Counted from the first letter of the stretch, positions 23,289 to 34,282 are shown. The stretch: DNA of 64,000 nt from Sulfurimonas sp. (GCA_030949945.1 JAUZRZ010000025.1:62001-126000), one strand, 5' to 3'. Numbers and translations are program-made. The notes: a model not told the origin generated them from the letters alone.

Positions 23289-23883
23289 GCTCATTTACTT
23301 CTACAACTACTTCTATGTTTTCAAAAATTCTTTGTACTCTCTCTTGCCAAAGTTCACCAAACTCTTTAACATCAGTATCTGTTGCATCCCCTGAACTTAA
23401 CTTTTTCATAAGTTTCATCATTTTTGGATTTGCTTTTATTGGCTCTGGATTATAAGTCACATCAACACTTTTAGAATTATCCAATCGTGTAAAACGAGCT
23501 GAAGATTGTATATCTGCACTGAAATACATTAAAGAGTGACGTGCAAACTGTCCCTGCAGTCCTTTAAAACCACTCTTATCTGTAGCACCAGTAATCTGTG
23601 CTATAACATTTGATATAACACCAGCTACACCATCTTCTAATGCCTCTTCAAACTCTACTTTTATATTACCTCTCACTGCCCTCTCATTTGGATAAAGCAC
23701 CTTTAATGCTTCATTCGTGATGATGTATGCACCTGCTACTGTAGGACAAGAGTGTCCCGCTGATTTTACTATTTCTAAATAAGAAAACTCATATTCACCC
23801 ATAAAAAATGCACCTAAAACCTGAGAGAGAGGGTCTTTTACTTTTATGGTCTCTATTGTGTCAAAAAAACTTGGGTACTTCAT
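23278..23883 (-). CDS. FmdE-like protein (GHxCP motif), function unknown
   Basis: 201 residues, soluble. The segment KSAGHSCPTVAGAYIITNEAL resembles the N-terminal GHxCPg motif of FmdE-type (molybdenum formylmethanofuran dehydrogenase operon) proteins, whose Cys and His bind metal. The rest (RGNIKVEFEEALEDGVAGVISNVI) fits such a fold loosely. There is no methanogenesis context, so the function is unknown and the family call is tentative. Its last codons (LSA and stop) are read from the terminal inverted repeat of the adjacent 271-bp element, which suggests the element inserted into or next to the original 3' end. Its start overlaps the xseA stop by one base. Confidence 0.6.
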   Translation of the reverse strand: MKYPSFFDTIETIKVKDPLSQVLGAFFMGEYEFSYLEIVKSAGHSCPTVAGAYIITNEALKVLYPNERAVRGNIKVEFEEALEDGVAGVISNVIAQITGATDKSGFKGLQGQFARHSLMYFSADIQSSARFTRLDNSKSVDVTYNPEPIKANPKMMKLMKKLSSGDATDTDVKEFGELWQERVQRIFENIEVVVEVNELSA

Positions 23884-25133
23884 TATATATGCTCCTTGTG
23901 TATTACTTTTGCTTTTATAAAAACAGTATCACTCTGTAAATTAAACTCTGAATCTACTTCAAGTGAATCTATATCTATAACTTTACTATTTTTTGAGAGT
24001 TGTGCAAAACCTGTTTTTGTTTTATATTTTGGGTTATTGAGTTGGAGTGTTTTTTCTACTCCAAGGAGTTGCTCCTCTGCAAAATGCAGCTGTCTGTCTA
24101 TCGCTTGAGGTAACTGTTGCTTTAAACTTTGAAGCTCTCTCTCGTAACCTTTTATATTAAAGCTGATTGCCCCAAAAAAATTCTCTTTAAGTTGTTGTAT
24201 CTCATCTTCTCTAGCTTGCAGTTTTTTCTCAACTGAGTGTTGTACAAATGAATTTCTCAAATGTTCTAACTCTTGAGATTTTGTATGAATTTTTTGTTTA
24301 AAAAGTTGTTCTATCTGAGTTGAAAGTGAATCAATATACTGATAAAGCTCATTCACATCAGGTAAACAAATCTCCATAGCAGCACTTGGAGTAGCAGCTC
24401 TTACATCTGCAACAAAATCACTAATAACCCAATCTATCTCATGACCAACTGCAGAAATAATGGGAGTCTTTGCATGAAAAATCACATCTGCAACTCGCTC
24501 TTCATTAAAAGCCCACAAATCTTCGATACTACCTCCACCACGACCAAGAACTAAAATATCATATGCTCTTGTATCTGCTAATTGCACTGCGTTTACTATT
24601 GCCCCACTAGCACTATCGCCTTGAACTAAAACATCATATATATCTATCTCTATATTTTTATATCTACTGTTTGCAACTCTAAGCATATCTTGCAATGCTG
24701 CCCCTGTAGCCGAAGTTATTAGAGCTATACGAGATGGAAACTTGGGAAGTTGTTTTTTTATCTCACTACTGAAGTAACCTTGAGCGGAGAGTTTTTGTTT
24801 TAACTGCTCATAAGCCAGAGCTAATGCACCTTGACCAGATGGCTCAATGCTAAAACAGTTTAGTTGATAAGACCCACGAGGCTTATAAAGTGTTAATGCT
24901 GCATTTAAGACAACTTTCATACCCTCTTCTAGGCGAAACTTTAACTTTGAAGCATTTCCTCTAAACATTACACAACTAATGACCGAAGAGCTATCTTTAA
25001 GTGTAAAGTATATATGCCCTGAATTATGAAAAGTGATACGCGAGAGTTCACCTTCTACAAAAACTTGTGTAAAGCTTGTCTCTAAAAGACCTTTTATCTG
25101 TTCGTTTAATCCCGATACAGAGAGTGTAAACAT
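23883..25133 (-). CDS. xseA: Exodeoxyribonuclease VII large subunit
   Basis: 416 residues. An N-terminal OB-fold (TFHNSGHIYFTLKDSSSVISCVMF) is followed by the catalytic domain (IALITSATGAALQDML, LVLGRGGGSIEDLWAFN, AVGHEIDWVISDFVADVRAATPSAA) and a long coiled coil (residues about 270-360). It degrades single-stranded DNA together with the small subunit XseB, which is not in this window. Confidence 0.95.
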   Translation of the reverse strand: MFTLSVSGLNEQIKGLLETSFTQVFVEGELSRITFHNSGHIYFTLKDSSSVISCVMFRGNASKLKFRLEEGMKVVLNAALTLYKPRGSYQLNCFSIEPSGQGALALAYEQLKQKLSAQGYFSSEIKKQLPKFPSRIALITSATGAALQDMLRVANSRYKNIEIDIYDVLVQGDSASGAIVNAVQLADTRAYDILVLGRGGGSIEDLWAFNEERVADVIFHAKTPIISAVGHEIDWVISDFVADVRAATPSAAMEICLPDVNELYQYIDSLSTQIEQLFKQKIHTKSQELEHLRNSFVQHSVEKKLQAREDEIQQLKENFFGAISFNIKGYERELQSLKQQLPQAIDRQLHFAEEQLLGVEKTLQLNNPKYKTKTGFAQLSKNSKVIDIDSLEVDSEFNLQSDTVFIKAKVIHKEHI

Positions 25134-25140
25134 AAAAGAG

Positions 25141-25875
25141 TTACTTTTTACGAGCGATTAGGAGTGTAGATATATCCATAGAAAAACTTTTAGTATAAAG
25201 CATCTCAAAACCTGCATTTTCTAGTTCATCTTGCATATTTTTTACTGTTGAAAAATTCTCAATTGAGTTTGGTAAGTACTCATATGCTTCTAAGTTTTTA
25301 GAGATAAAGCCCCCTACTTTTGGAAGTATCTTATTTGTATAAAAGTTCATAATTTTACTCAAAAATGAAGGATTCTCATTTTTCATAAACTCTAAAATAA
25401 CAACAAGCCCATCTTTTTTTAGTACACGATTAAACTCATCAAGTGCTTCTTTTCTCTCAACAACATTTCGAATACCGTATGTAATACTCAAAATATCTGC
25501 ATCTTCATTCTCAAGGGGAATTTGTGTAGCCTTTGCTATATGATAAGTAAACTTAGGATATTTTTTTCTTGCAACATTCACCATCCCATTTGATGGATCA
25601 ACTCCAACTATTTCACCTATTGCTATACCAGATTTTTCAGCACGATCTCGCCAAAACTCCATCATATCTCCAGTTCCACAAGCGATATCAACAATTTTAT
25701 CAAGGGAATCTTTTCCTGTGTAACGATATGCTAAATCACAAGCTTTTCTTCTCCATGACTTATCTATTCCCATACTCATAATACGATTTGCTGTATCATA
25801 TGTTGGTGCAATATCATCAAACATATCTACTATTTTTTCTTGTTTAGCCCTATCTTTTTTACCCTGAGAACTCAT
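25141..25875 (-). CDS. ubiE: Demethylmenaquinone methyltransferase (UbiE/MenG)
   Basis: 244 residues. The SAM-binding motif DIACGTGDMMEFW is near residue 64, with GVDPSNGMV, ITYGIRNVVERKEALDEFNRVLKKDG and the C-terminal SFSMDISTLLIARKK typical of UbiE. In Campylobacterota, which use menaquinone, it would do the final methylation of demethylmenaquinone. It lies 7 bases from xseA and directly follows ribD. Confidence 0.94.
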   Translation of the reverse strand: MSSQGKKDRAKQEKIVDMFDDIAPTYDTANRIMSMGIDKSWRRKACDLAYRYTGKDSLDKIVDIACGTGDMMEFWRDRAEKSGIAIGEIVGVDPSNGMVNVARKKYPKFTYHIAKATQIPLENEDADILSITYGIRNVVERKEALDEFNRVLKKDGLVVILEFMKNENPSFLSKIMNFYTNKILPKVGGFISKNLEAYEYLPNSIENFSTVKNMQDELENAGFEMLYTKSFSMDISTLLIARKK

Positions 25876-26883
25876 CTATATCCTTTTCATCCACATAATT
25901 ATATCTTCACTTTCTTGAGTGACATTTAAAATATCAAACTTATCTCCGCAGACATCAAAACTCTTTGAACCACCAAAACTAGGCGAAAGATAACAGAGAT
26001 AATAATCAACAATATCACGAGTCATCATATACATCGTATCAGTCCCCTCTATCATAACATTTTTATAATTTTTGACTCTTTTAAAATCACTCTCTATAAA
26101 AATTTCTCTTCCCTCTACATTAAATAGAGCAATTGTTTTATCAAACTCTTTTTCTCTTGAATAGATTAAAATATCAGGAGCTTTCCCATCTACTAGCCTA
26201 GCATCAAGTTTTGGTCTATCTTCTCGTACTGTGTTGCCACCAATGACTAGCAAGTCACATACATCTCGCTTAGCATGAACATCAGTTCTTGACTCTAATG
26301 AACTCACATTTCCATCATCTGTAGTCCCGTTGAGTCTTTGTGCCCATTTAAAATAGACAAAATTTTCTTCTAAACTCCGTTTAAAGGGTAAAAGTAAAGC
26401 ATCACACTCTTTAGCTAATAATTTTGTATAAACACTACATCCATTATTAGTTAAAATATCCTTCCCATTCTGAGCTAATACATTTGTATCAGGCGAACCA
26501 ACATACACCTCTTTAATCCCAAGTTCATATATTAGTGAAGCACATGAAGGAGTTTTTCCATGATGAGAACAAGGTTCAAGTGTTGTAAAAAGTTTTGTTT
26601 TTGTAAAAATATTATTATGATTTAATAGTAGGTAGTTATGAATATCAGCAGAATCTGCTAATGATAAAATGGATTTATCATTTGTTAGTTTGTAGTATGC
26701 AGATTGAAGTGCATTCACTTCAGCATGAGGTGCACCAGCTTTTTGGTGTGCCTCAACTGCTAAAATTTCAGAGCTTTTACCAACTATTGTGCAGCCAACC
26801 GCTGGATTTGGATAGGTCAAACCTTGATACTTCCAAGCCTCATTTAGGGCTAGGTTCATATAAAAGTTATTGTCTATAATCAT
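25876..26883 (-). CDS. ribD: Riboflavin biosynthesis protein RibD (deaminase/reductase)
   Basis: 335 residues. The N-terminal deaminase domain has NPAVGCTIV, the zinc motif HAEVNAL and TTLEPCSHHGKTPSCASL. The C-terminal reductase domain is shorter and less typical (RDVCDLLVIGGNTVREDRPKLDAR, then FNVEGREIFIESDF). It carries out two steps from the GTP-derived pyrimidine to the ribitylamino intermediate. It starts 11 bases after rimP and abuts ubiE. Confidence 0.92.
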   Translation of the reverse strand: MIIDNNFYMNLALNEAWKYQGLTYPNPAVGCTIVGKSSEILAVEAHQKAGAPHAEVNALQSAYYKLTNDKSILSLADSADIHNYLLLNHNNIFTKTKLFTTLEPCSHHGKTPSCASLIYELGIKEVYVGSPDTNVLAQNGKDILTNNGCSVYTKLLAKECDALLLPFKRSLEENFVYFKWAQRLNGTTDDGNVSSLESRTDVHAKRDVCDLLVIGGNTVREDRPKLDARLVDGKAPDILIYSREKEFDKTIALFNVEGREIFIESDFKRVKNYKNVMIEGTDTMYMMTRDIVDYYLCYLSPSFGGSKSFDVCGDKFDILNVTQESEDIIMWMKRI

Positions 26884-26894
26884 CTAAAAGTATC

Positions 26895-27344
26895 TTACCA
26901 CTCAAAATATGTTTTAGCTTTTATGATGTCATTAAACTCAACTTCTACAGTCTCATCATCAGTCTCTACAAAAACTTTTGTGCCTTCTACTTTTACTAAT
27001 ACACCTCTAGCTTTCTCTTTCCCACTATGAAGAAGAGATACTTTTTCACCAACACTTTTTTTGAAGTGTCCAATGTTCATAAGTTTACGCTCAATGCCAG
27101 CTGTTCCAACTTCAAGTCTATAGTCTCCTGAAACAGGAGGTGTAACATCTAAGAGTGGAGAAATCATATGAGTAAGTTCCACACAAGTATCTAAACTAAC
27201 ACCCTTACGTTTTGCATCCTCAACTTCTTTTGAGATAATACTAATACGATAAATAGTCTCATCATTTTCGCTCACAATTACTGCATCGTAAAGCTCTAAG
27301 TCAACTGATTTTATTATAGACTCTATATCACTTTGTAGGCTCAT
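26895..27344 (-). CDS. rimP: Ribosome maturation factor RimP
   Basis: 149 residues. Family motifs are VSLDTCVELTHMISPLLD, SGDYRLEVGTAGIERKL and the C-terminal Sm-like domain (KARGVLVKVEGTKVFVE). It assists 30S subunit maturation. It overlaps rbfA by 4 bp in a ribosome-biogenesis run ylxR-infB-rbfA-rimP. Confidence 0.93.
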   Translation of the reverse strand: MSLQSDIESIIKSVDLELYDAVIVSENDETIYRISIISKEVEDAKRKGVSLDTCVELTHMISPLLDVTPPVSGDYRLEVGTAGIERKLMNIGHFKKSVGEKVSLLHSGKEKARGVLVKVEGTKVFVETDDETVEVEFNDIIKAKTYFEW

Positions 27345-27712
27345 ACTTCTTCCTCATCTTTATTTCTTTTTGCAATTTTGCTAAAAAGCTCATTTATGTT
27401 TTTTGACTTTTCAAGCTGTTCATCAAACTCAAAAGTAAAAGTAGGACATCTGTACCAGCCCTGATCTTTTAAACAGTAAGTCTCAACAATTGGACGTGCT
27501 TTTCTAAGAAGTCTAAGATACTCATTTTTTTGAGCTTGCGTTAATTCATGAGGGTTAATATAAACTTTTGCATCACTTTTACCACGAGAACATTTGACTT
27601 CAATAATATCTAACTCATGAAGTCTTTTGTCATTCATTTGACCTAATGCTTGAGGGACCAACTCTAAAAGGATAGATTCAGTCCTTTTGAGTTTTATTTG
27701 TGCTTCTGTCAT
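27341..27712 (-). CDS. rbfA: Ribosome-binding factor A
   Basis: 123 residues. It has the KH-like fold of RbfA (IKLKRTESILLELVPQALGQM, DIIEVKCSRGKSDAKVYINP). It binds 16S rRNA late in 30S assembly and in the cold. It lies 5 bases after infB and overlaps rimP. Confidence 0.9.
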   Translation of the reverse strand: MTEAQIKLKRTESILLELVPQALGQMNDKRLHELDIIEVKCSRGKSDAKVYINPHELTQAQKNEYLRLLRKARPIVETYCLKDQGWYRCPTFTFEFDEQLEKSKNINELFSKIAKRNKDEEEV

Positions 27713-27717
27713 AAGAA

Positions 27718-30334
27718 TTACAGACTTACTTTCTGCTCAACTTTTCTAAATGTTTCAAGAACATCGCCTGGTATAACATCATCATAACCACTGATAACAA
27801 CACCACATTCATAACCGTTCCCGATTTCATCAACATCATCTTTAAAACGTTTAAGTGAAGTAAGCTCACCTTCATAATGAACAACACCATCACGAATAAC
27901 ACGAACCATTCCACCACGTATAAGACGACCATCAACAACAACACAACCAGCAACAAGACCTTTAGGTATTTTAAACACCTCTTTAACTTCTGCCTGACCT
28001 GTATTTTCTTCAGTATATTTTGGAGACATCATACCAGTTAACATACCAGTTACATCATCAATTAGTTGATAGATAATTGAGTAAGTCTTAATCTCAACAC
28101 CTTTTTGTTTCGCTGCTGCTTTAACGGCACCAGTTGGACGGACATTAAATCCAAGAAGAATACAGTTTTCAGAGTTATTAACAAGTTCAACATCATTTTC
28201 AGTAATTCCACCAACACCAGAAGAGATAATGTTTACTTTAACTTCATCATTACGTAGTGCTGTAATAGAATTTTTAATAGCCTCAAGAGTACCATGAACA
28301 TCAGTTTTAAGTACTACTTTAAGAGATTTAAGTTTACCCTCAGCAATCATTGCTGTCATATCTTCTAGTGAAGATTTTGTAGAGATTGAGAGTTCTTTAT
28401 GTCTATCATACTCATGACGTTTTAAAGCAAACTCTTTTGCAGCTTTTTCATCTTCCATCACTATCATAACTTCGCCAGATGCTGGAACTTCATTGAGCCC
28501 AGCGATAACTGCAGTATGAGAAGGTAAAAGAGACTTAATTTGCTTATTATGTTCATCAATCATTGCTTTAACACGACCATAAGCCGCACCACAAACAACA
28601 TAATCTCCAACTTTAAGAGTACCATTTTGAACGATAACTGTAGCAACTGGACCACGGCCTTTTTCTAAAGAAGACTCGATAACAGCAGCTTTTGCAAGTG
28701 TGTTTTTATTTGCTTTAAGTTCTAGTATCTCCGCAGTTGTAAGAATATTTTCTAGTAAATCATCAATACCCATACCAGATTTTCGCAGAAACAGGAACAA
28801 ATTCCACATCTCCACCCCAGTCAACAGGGTTAATACCATGTTCTGCCATTTGACCTTTTACCATATCAGGTTGTGCTGTCTCTTTATCCATTTTATTTAA
28901 TGCAACGATAATAGGAACACCTGATTCTTTTGCCATTTTAATAACTTCAAGAGTTTGTGGTTTTACACCATCATCAGCAGCAACAACGATAACAATAATA
29001 TCTGTAATATCAGTACCTTTTTGACGCATATGACTAAATGCAGCATGTCCCGGTGTATCGATAAATGTAATTGCTTTACCTGCTTGCTCGATTGTATAAG
29101 CACCGATATGCTGAGTAATACCACCCGCTTCACCCTCTGTTACTTTTGCTTTACGAATAGCATCAAGAAGTGAAGTTTTACCATGGTCAACATGACCCAT
29201 AATAGTAATAATTGGAGCTCTCTCAGTAGCATCTGGATCAGCTTCAATATCTTCAACTTCTTGAGTAAACTCATCTTTAGGATCGATAATAGTTACTTCA
29301 ACTTCAAACTCTTCTGAAAGAATCTCTATTTCATCATTTCCTAAGAAATCATTCTTAGTCATCATCATACCAAGATCAAAAAGAACCTTGATAATATCAG
29401 ACATTGGACGCTTAAGTGCTTCTGCAAACTCATAAACACGAATATCTTCTGGAATTTCTACATGAGTAACAATCTCTTCTTCTTGAGTCACTTTTGCATA
29501 TTTTTTACGTTTATCTTTACGTACTTTTCTTCCACGTGGGGCTGCTTTTGTTAGCATTTCTACCTGCTGGTTTAGGAGCACGAGGTTTTCTTGGTGCTTC
29601 ATCAGGTAAAGGAGCTCTCTCAGTAGCATTTAAATCTAGAAGTGTAACTTGGTCGTCCATATCCATTGATACATCTGACATAGCACCACCAAAGATTTCC
29701 ATTCTTCTACCTTGATCTTGCTTTCTTGCAGTAGAACTACTTGATCTTGATTTTTTCTTTTGTGCTAACTCTTCTAAAACTTCAGCACTCATCTTTCCGT
29801 AAGAAGATACCGAGGCTTGTTTTTGTGGAAGGTTATAGTTCTCTACTACTTTTGGCTTTTTCTTTTTTACAATCTTTAAACCAGATCTTTTGAGAGCTGG
29901 TCTAGTTGAAGGAGAAACAACTCTTAAAGTAGATGTAGGTTTTTTAATCTCAGGCTCTTTTTTCACTTCTTGGGCAGGAGTTTCACTTTTTGTTTCACTC
30001 GCTACTTCTGTTTGCGCTGGAACTTCTTGCATTTTTTGTTTTCACTAGTAGTCTCTACTACTTTTTCCTCTTCAACAACAACTTCTTTTTCTATCGGTTT
30101 AACTGCTGGAGTATCATCTTTAGCTTTTTTTACAACTGTAGGTTTTGGTGCAGGAGTAGGTTTATCATCTTCACCATTCATAATATAGTTTGCAATTTTT
30201 TCTGCTTCTTCCATACTTACTTTACTCAGTGCAGCCTTAACTTCTATTCCCATGCTCTTAGCTTTTTCCAAGACATCTTTTGAAGCTATACCTAATTCGT
30301 CTGCAATTTCTTTAACGCTAACTTTATCTGTCAT
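27718..30334 (-). CDS. infB: Translation initiation factor IF-2 (three frameshifts)
   Basis: Pieced together from frames covering about 873 residues. The N-terminal domain ([22 protein letters not shown]) is followed by a charged linker. The G domain has [27 protein letters not shown] and NKMD. Domains II-IV end in EQKVSL. The frame breaks lie in T6 30032-30037 (one short), T4 29546-29549 (one extra) and T4 28780-28783 (one extra, giving [17 protein letters not shown] when fixed). All are homopolymers on the plus strand. IF-2 is essential, so these are almost certainly sequence errors. The start overlaps ylxR by 11 bp. Confidence 0.95.
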
Positions 30335-30581
30335 CAGTGATGATCTCCTTTAGTTTATTCATAAGTTGTTCCCTCTTATTTGTGCGACACTGTCGCATAA
30401 GAGCCTTCGGTAGTTTCTTGCCGTCATCTAAGCAAGTTTGACATAAGTAAAAACTTCTACCTATTCCATTAAATGAATTTAACTCTCCATCAACACACTG
30501 TAGTCTAATTAAATCAGACTGAATGCTTCTTTCTCTACAAGAGATACACATTCTAGTTGGTTGATGAAAATTTTGTGACAT
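30324..30581 (-). CDS. YlxR-family (DUF448) nucleic acid-binding protein
   Basis: 85 residues. Four cysteines (CISCRERS near the N-terminus, CQTCLDDGKKLPKAL in the middle) and basic residues fit the YlxR RNA-binding fold usually encoded just before infB. It overlaps infB by 11 bp. The exact role in relatives is unsettled. Confidence 0.88.
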   Translation of the reverse strand: MSQNFHQPTRMCISCRERSIQSDLIRLQCVDGELNSFNGIGRSFYLCQTCLDDGKKLPKALMRQCRTNKREQLMNKLKEIITDDR

Positions 30582-30612
30582 TATATCTAAATATTGCTTT
30601 ATTTAATAGGCT

Positions 30613-31495
30613 TTATCGCTCTATTATCAGCCCATTATTATCAAAGTCCAAAATTTTCACATTAAAGTCTGGAAATTTCTGTGTAAACTTATTTGCTATC
30701 ATAGATGAGTCTTCATCATATACGAGGGAAAAAAATGTACTTCCACTCCCTGAAAGTGTACTCATAAGAGCACCTGACTCATAAGCTACTTTTTGTACAG
30801 CAAAAAGTTCATGGAAGTGTTTTCATTCTAACTTTTTGATGAAATCTATCTTGAGCTGCAAGCTTTAACATTTCCCAATCTTCATTAAAAAATGCAGCAA
30901 CTGTTAAAGCAGTATGTGAAAGGTTATACACTGCATTCTCTTTTGAGTATGACTTTGGTAAAACAGTTCTTGACTTTGATGTATTCATCTGTTTATTAGG
31001 GATTACAACAACAGCTTTTAGATAATCAGGAAGATGTTTTCTTTGTGAAAAAACTTTATTTTTTTCCACTGTTGCCGCATTAAATCCACCCATAACAGCT
31101 GGTGTGATGTTATCAGGATGAGACTCATAAACAAGAGCATGATTTAATATACGGCGTTTGCTTACCCTTATTCCTGCTGCTTCATGTGCTGAAACAATTG
31201 CAGATACTATTACAGCAGAAGAACTGCCAAGTCCACGAGACATAGGAATAGAGTTATAAAATGTAAATTTAAAATTCTGTTTTTTCTTTGTTAAACGCGA
31301 GTAATGGTCATTAAAGATAGATATAAAAAGGTTATTACCCTTTAGTCGTGGATTGTTTTCACCCTCACCTTTTATACTAACACTAAAAAATTTAGATGGA
31401 TGAAATTCAACTCTATTGCGAAGATCTACTGCTAAACCTAGAGAGTCAAATCCTGGCCCTAAATTAGCTGAAGTTGCTGGAACACTTACTATCAA
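30613..31495 (-). CDS. thrB: Homoserine kinase (frameshifted)
   Basis: GHMP kinase of threonine synthesis. Motifs are [20 protein letters not shown], the phosphate loop [14 protein letters not shown], and a C-terminal [21 protein letters not shown]. The frame breaks near 30811, where one extra base turns [14 protein letters not shown] into a stop. The corrected gene ends at TAA 30613-30615 and encodes about 293 residues. The start is TTG (31493-31495) with AGGAAG 5 bases upstream, overlapping the tsaB stop region. Confidence 0.92.
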
Positions 31496-31503
31496 ATTAC
31501 TTC

Positions 31504-31967
31504 CTATTGTCCAACAGCTCCTATCATATATAAAGGTGCTGCATCTGTACTAAACTCATTATAATCAAGCACATCAGGAAGAGTAAAAATAACTTCAGGT
31601 GCTGTTTCTAATTTTTGAGTTTTTATTTCTGATGCAATCTTAACGAAATGTAACTTACCAATGGCTTTTATTGGCTCATTATTATTAAAATAAAAAGCAT
31701 CTGTTGCAAAAGTGGAATGTTTTTCAAAATACTCAAAGATTTTAAAAAGATATATGCAACTTTAATCGCCATAAAGCTTCCTGGACCATTTGCATAGAAT
31801 AGTTTTTTTAACACGTATTTTTTTTGCAAATCTCTAAAAATAAGTGGTAAAACATCTGAACTTTTATCACTAGACTCTATAGTCTCAAGGAGTTTTTCAT
31901 TTTCATACACCCCTATCTTTATAGGACTCGTTAGTGTAATTAAAAGTATATCGACCTCTTTAAGCAT
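31504..31967 (-). CDS. tsaB: TsaB-like protein (tRNA t6A synthesis), frameshifted
   Basis: About 154 residues after correction, short for TsaB but similar to other Campylobacterota forms. Recognisable parts are [23 protein letters not shown] and [24 protein letters not shown] (the TsaB GPGSFTGlR region). Adding one base to A4 31708-31711 continues [20 protein letters not shown] to TAG at 31504. TsaB partners TsaD and TsaE in making threonylcarbamoyl-adenosine in tRNA. The ATG lies within the last codons of lpxC (8-bp overlap), and thrB follows. Confidence 0.82.
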
Positions 31968-32843
31968 ATGCTTTTTCTAACTCTCTAGTTTTTTCTCCAA
32001 CAAGTTCTACCACCTCATAGTTCTCTGAATCTGCTAGTAGTGCGAGTGTGAGCTTATGGTTTAAATCATGACTTCCAGCTAAGGCCTCATAGTTTCCTAT
32101 AAAGTTCATCCCTATAAGAGCACATATCTCCTATGGCATCAAGAATTTTATGACGAACAAACTCATCTGGATAACGTAGACCCTCGGGGTTAAGTATCTT
32201 TTTTTCATCTAAAACTATGGCATTTTCAAGTGAACCACCAAGTGCTAAACCTTTTGAACGCAGATACTGTACTTCATGTAAAAAACCAAAAGTTCTAGCA
32301 CGTGAGATCTCTTTTTTGTAAGTCTCTTTTGTAAATTTTAGCACATACTCCTGTGTTTTAATTGCTGGATGAGGAAACTTAATAGTAAAATCATATTGTA
32401 AATCAGGAGATGGAGAGAGTTTTACATACTTTTCACCCTCTTGCACTATTACCTCTTTTTTAATACGCATAACTTTTTTAGGTACATCTTGCTGGACTAC
32501 TTGAGCTTCATCTAAAAGGATGCAGTAACTAGCACTACTCCCATCCATAACAGGAACTTCATCCCCATCAACAATAACACGAAGGTTATCTATACCATAT
32601 GCATAAACAGCCGAAAGTAAGTGCTCAATCGTAGAGATGAGATGCCCATCTTTACCTATAACAGTAGCCATCTTTGTATCTACTACATTTTGAGGTACAA
32701 GAGGAATAGAGACATCAACATCTGAGCGATAAAAGACTATCCCGCTACCTGTCTCTAAGGGTTCTAAACGCAGCTTTACAGGCGAACCTTTATGTAGCCC
32801 TATTCCAACAAGTTCAACACTCTTTTTAATAGTTGTTTGACAC
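31960..32843 (-). CDS. lpxC: UDP-3-O-acyl-N-acetylglucosamine deacetylase LpxC (frameshifted)
   Basis: The committed step of lipid A synthesis. The sequence [17 protein letters not shown] opens the fold. [17 protein letters not shown] holds a zinc His, and [11 protein letters not shown] holds the other ligands. Two breaks are seen. Near 32119-32122 an extra base disrupts [27 protein letters not shown]. At the 5' end a GTG (32841-32843) with a perfect AAGGAG upstream is one base out of frame with TTIKKSVEL. The corrected protein has about 294 residues. It is an essential gene, so sequence error is likely. Confidence 0.93.
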
Positions 32844-32916
32844 TTGTCTCCTTCTAAAAGGTGTGAATTCTTATCATTTTATTAAGTTTTGCCTTACAGC
32901 AAAAAACACTTCACTT

Positions 32917-34281
32917 TTAGTTTCTATCTATAATCTTTTTAGCATTTTTAATAACATTAGTTATATTTAACTTAATCCACTGCTTATCCATCCACTCTTG
33001 AGGACGGACTTCTATACCTTGAACTAAAACACCAAAGTGTAAATGATCACCCATAGCATAACCACTTTTTCCAGTATGTGCAATTATCTCTTTTTTCGTA
33101 ACTCTGTCCCCACTGTTTACTTTAACACTTGAACAGTGTCCATAAAGAGTATAAAGACCAAGCCCATGATGAATCAAGGGCATATTTCCATATAGTCCAT
33201 TATAGTTGCTAAAAACAACTTCCCCTCCATTTTGAGGCTTTATGCTAGCCATAGCACTTGAAGCTAAGTCTAGTCCTAAGTGATACGATTGGCTAATATA
33301 CTCGCCATTATATAAATACTTTCTATGATCCCCAAAAGTTGCTACAACTTGTGCATTTTTTAGTGGATACATTTTATTTATTTTAAAGTTATCTATTTTT
33401 TTTGTTTGAACTTTTGATGTAATTTCATGTATAAGTAGCTCATTTTTTGCTCTAACATCTTCGTTTATTATCTTAAACTGTTCTAAAGAGTTATCAACAC
33501 CTTGTGTCTCTACAAACTCCTCTGCTAAATCTGCAATTTTTCCTTTCAAAAATTTATCACTTATTTTTATACGTGAGACTTTATAATTTTTTTGTTTAAG
33601 ATAGAGAGGAATATATGCTTTTGAGACATTACCTGCCTTATCTTTGGCTACTACAGTCGCTTTAAAATCATTATCTACAACGGGCCAAGCTAAAAGTGAG
33701 ATAAAATAACCATCTTTATAAAACGGCTGTGCTATAAATTTTTTCTCACTATTTCCTTGTATATAGACACTCTCAAGGTTTTCATCTTCAACCTTAAAGA
33801 TAACAAGAGCTGAACCACCACGAGAAATTTTATAAGAGTTACTTACAATACTTAAACGCGGTCTTTTTTTATCTATCTTAAATGTAAAAACTTGTTTCAC
33901 TGCATTACCATTAAGAAAATTCCATTTACTTACATCATTTGCTTGGACAACAATCTGTATCTCTTTATCTTTCATAGCATATGTGCTTCTAGGTGGTGCT
34001 ACTTCAAGGTTTAAAAGTTTCTCTGGAGTGATTAACTGCTCATACTGTAGTGTCTTCTCTTCTGATGCAGTTTTGAGTCTGATTTTATATGACTTAATTC
34101 CACTTTCATCTTCAATTTTAATATGAAGTGCCTGCTTTAAATTCCAATAATCACTCTCTTTCATCGTAACAAGAGGTGCAGATCTTTCAAAAATTGAAGA
34201 GAAGTACACAAATAGTGAGCCTCCTACAATTAAAAGCATTATAAATAGTGTAACTATTGAAGAGTTGTTCTTTTTTCTCAA
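32917..34281 (-). CDS. M23-family peptidoglycan endopeptidase, membrane-anchored
   Basis: 454 residues. One N-terminal membrane helix (IVTLFIMLLIVGGSLFVYFSSIF) is followed by a periplasmic beta-rich region with Ig-like features (ERSAPLVTMKESDYWNLKQALHI). A C-terminal LytM domain carries zinc ligands in SQSYHLGLDLAS and GDHLHFGV. It should cut peptide cross-links in the cell wall. Shape-determining M23 enzymes in this phylum (Csd1 to Csd3, Pgp3) are the closest idea, but this cannot be assigned to one of them from motifs. It abuts the next gene by one base. Confidence 0.88.
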   Translation of the reverse strand: MRKKNNSSIVTLFIMLLIVGGSLFVYFSSIFERSAPLVTMKESDYWNLKQALHIKIEDESGIKSYKIRLKTASEEKTLQYEQLITPEKLLNLEVAPPRSTYAMKDKEIQIVVQANDVSKWNFLNGNAVKQVFTFKIDKKRPRLSIVSNSYKISRGGSALVIFKVEDENLESVYIQGNSEKKFIAQPFYKDGYFISLLAWPVVDNDFKATVVAKDKAGNVSKAYIPLYLKQKNYKVSRIKISDKFLKGKIADLAEEFVETQGVDNSLEQFKIINEDVRAKNELLIHEITSKVQTKKIDNFKINKMYPLKNAQVVATFGDHRKYLYNGEYISQSYHLGLDLASSAMASIKPQNGGEVVFSNYNGLYGNMPLIHHGLGLYTLYGHCSSVKVNSGDRVTKKEIIAHTGKSGYAMGDHLHFGVLVQGIEVRPQEWMDKQWIKLNITNVIKNAKKIIDRN

Positions 34282-34282
34282 A

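Noticed and set aside
27726-27956. Hydrophobic frame overlapping the end of infB
   Set aside because: Same strand, shifted frame of the conserved IF-2 C-terminal domain; no start context and no independent support.
30557-30784. Plus-strand frame across thrB
   Set aside because: It is antisense to the thrB 3' part that lies beyond the frameshift; the minus-strand reading matches homoserine kinase.
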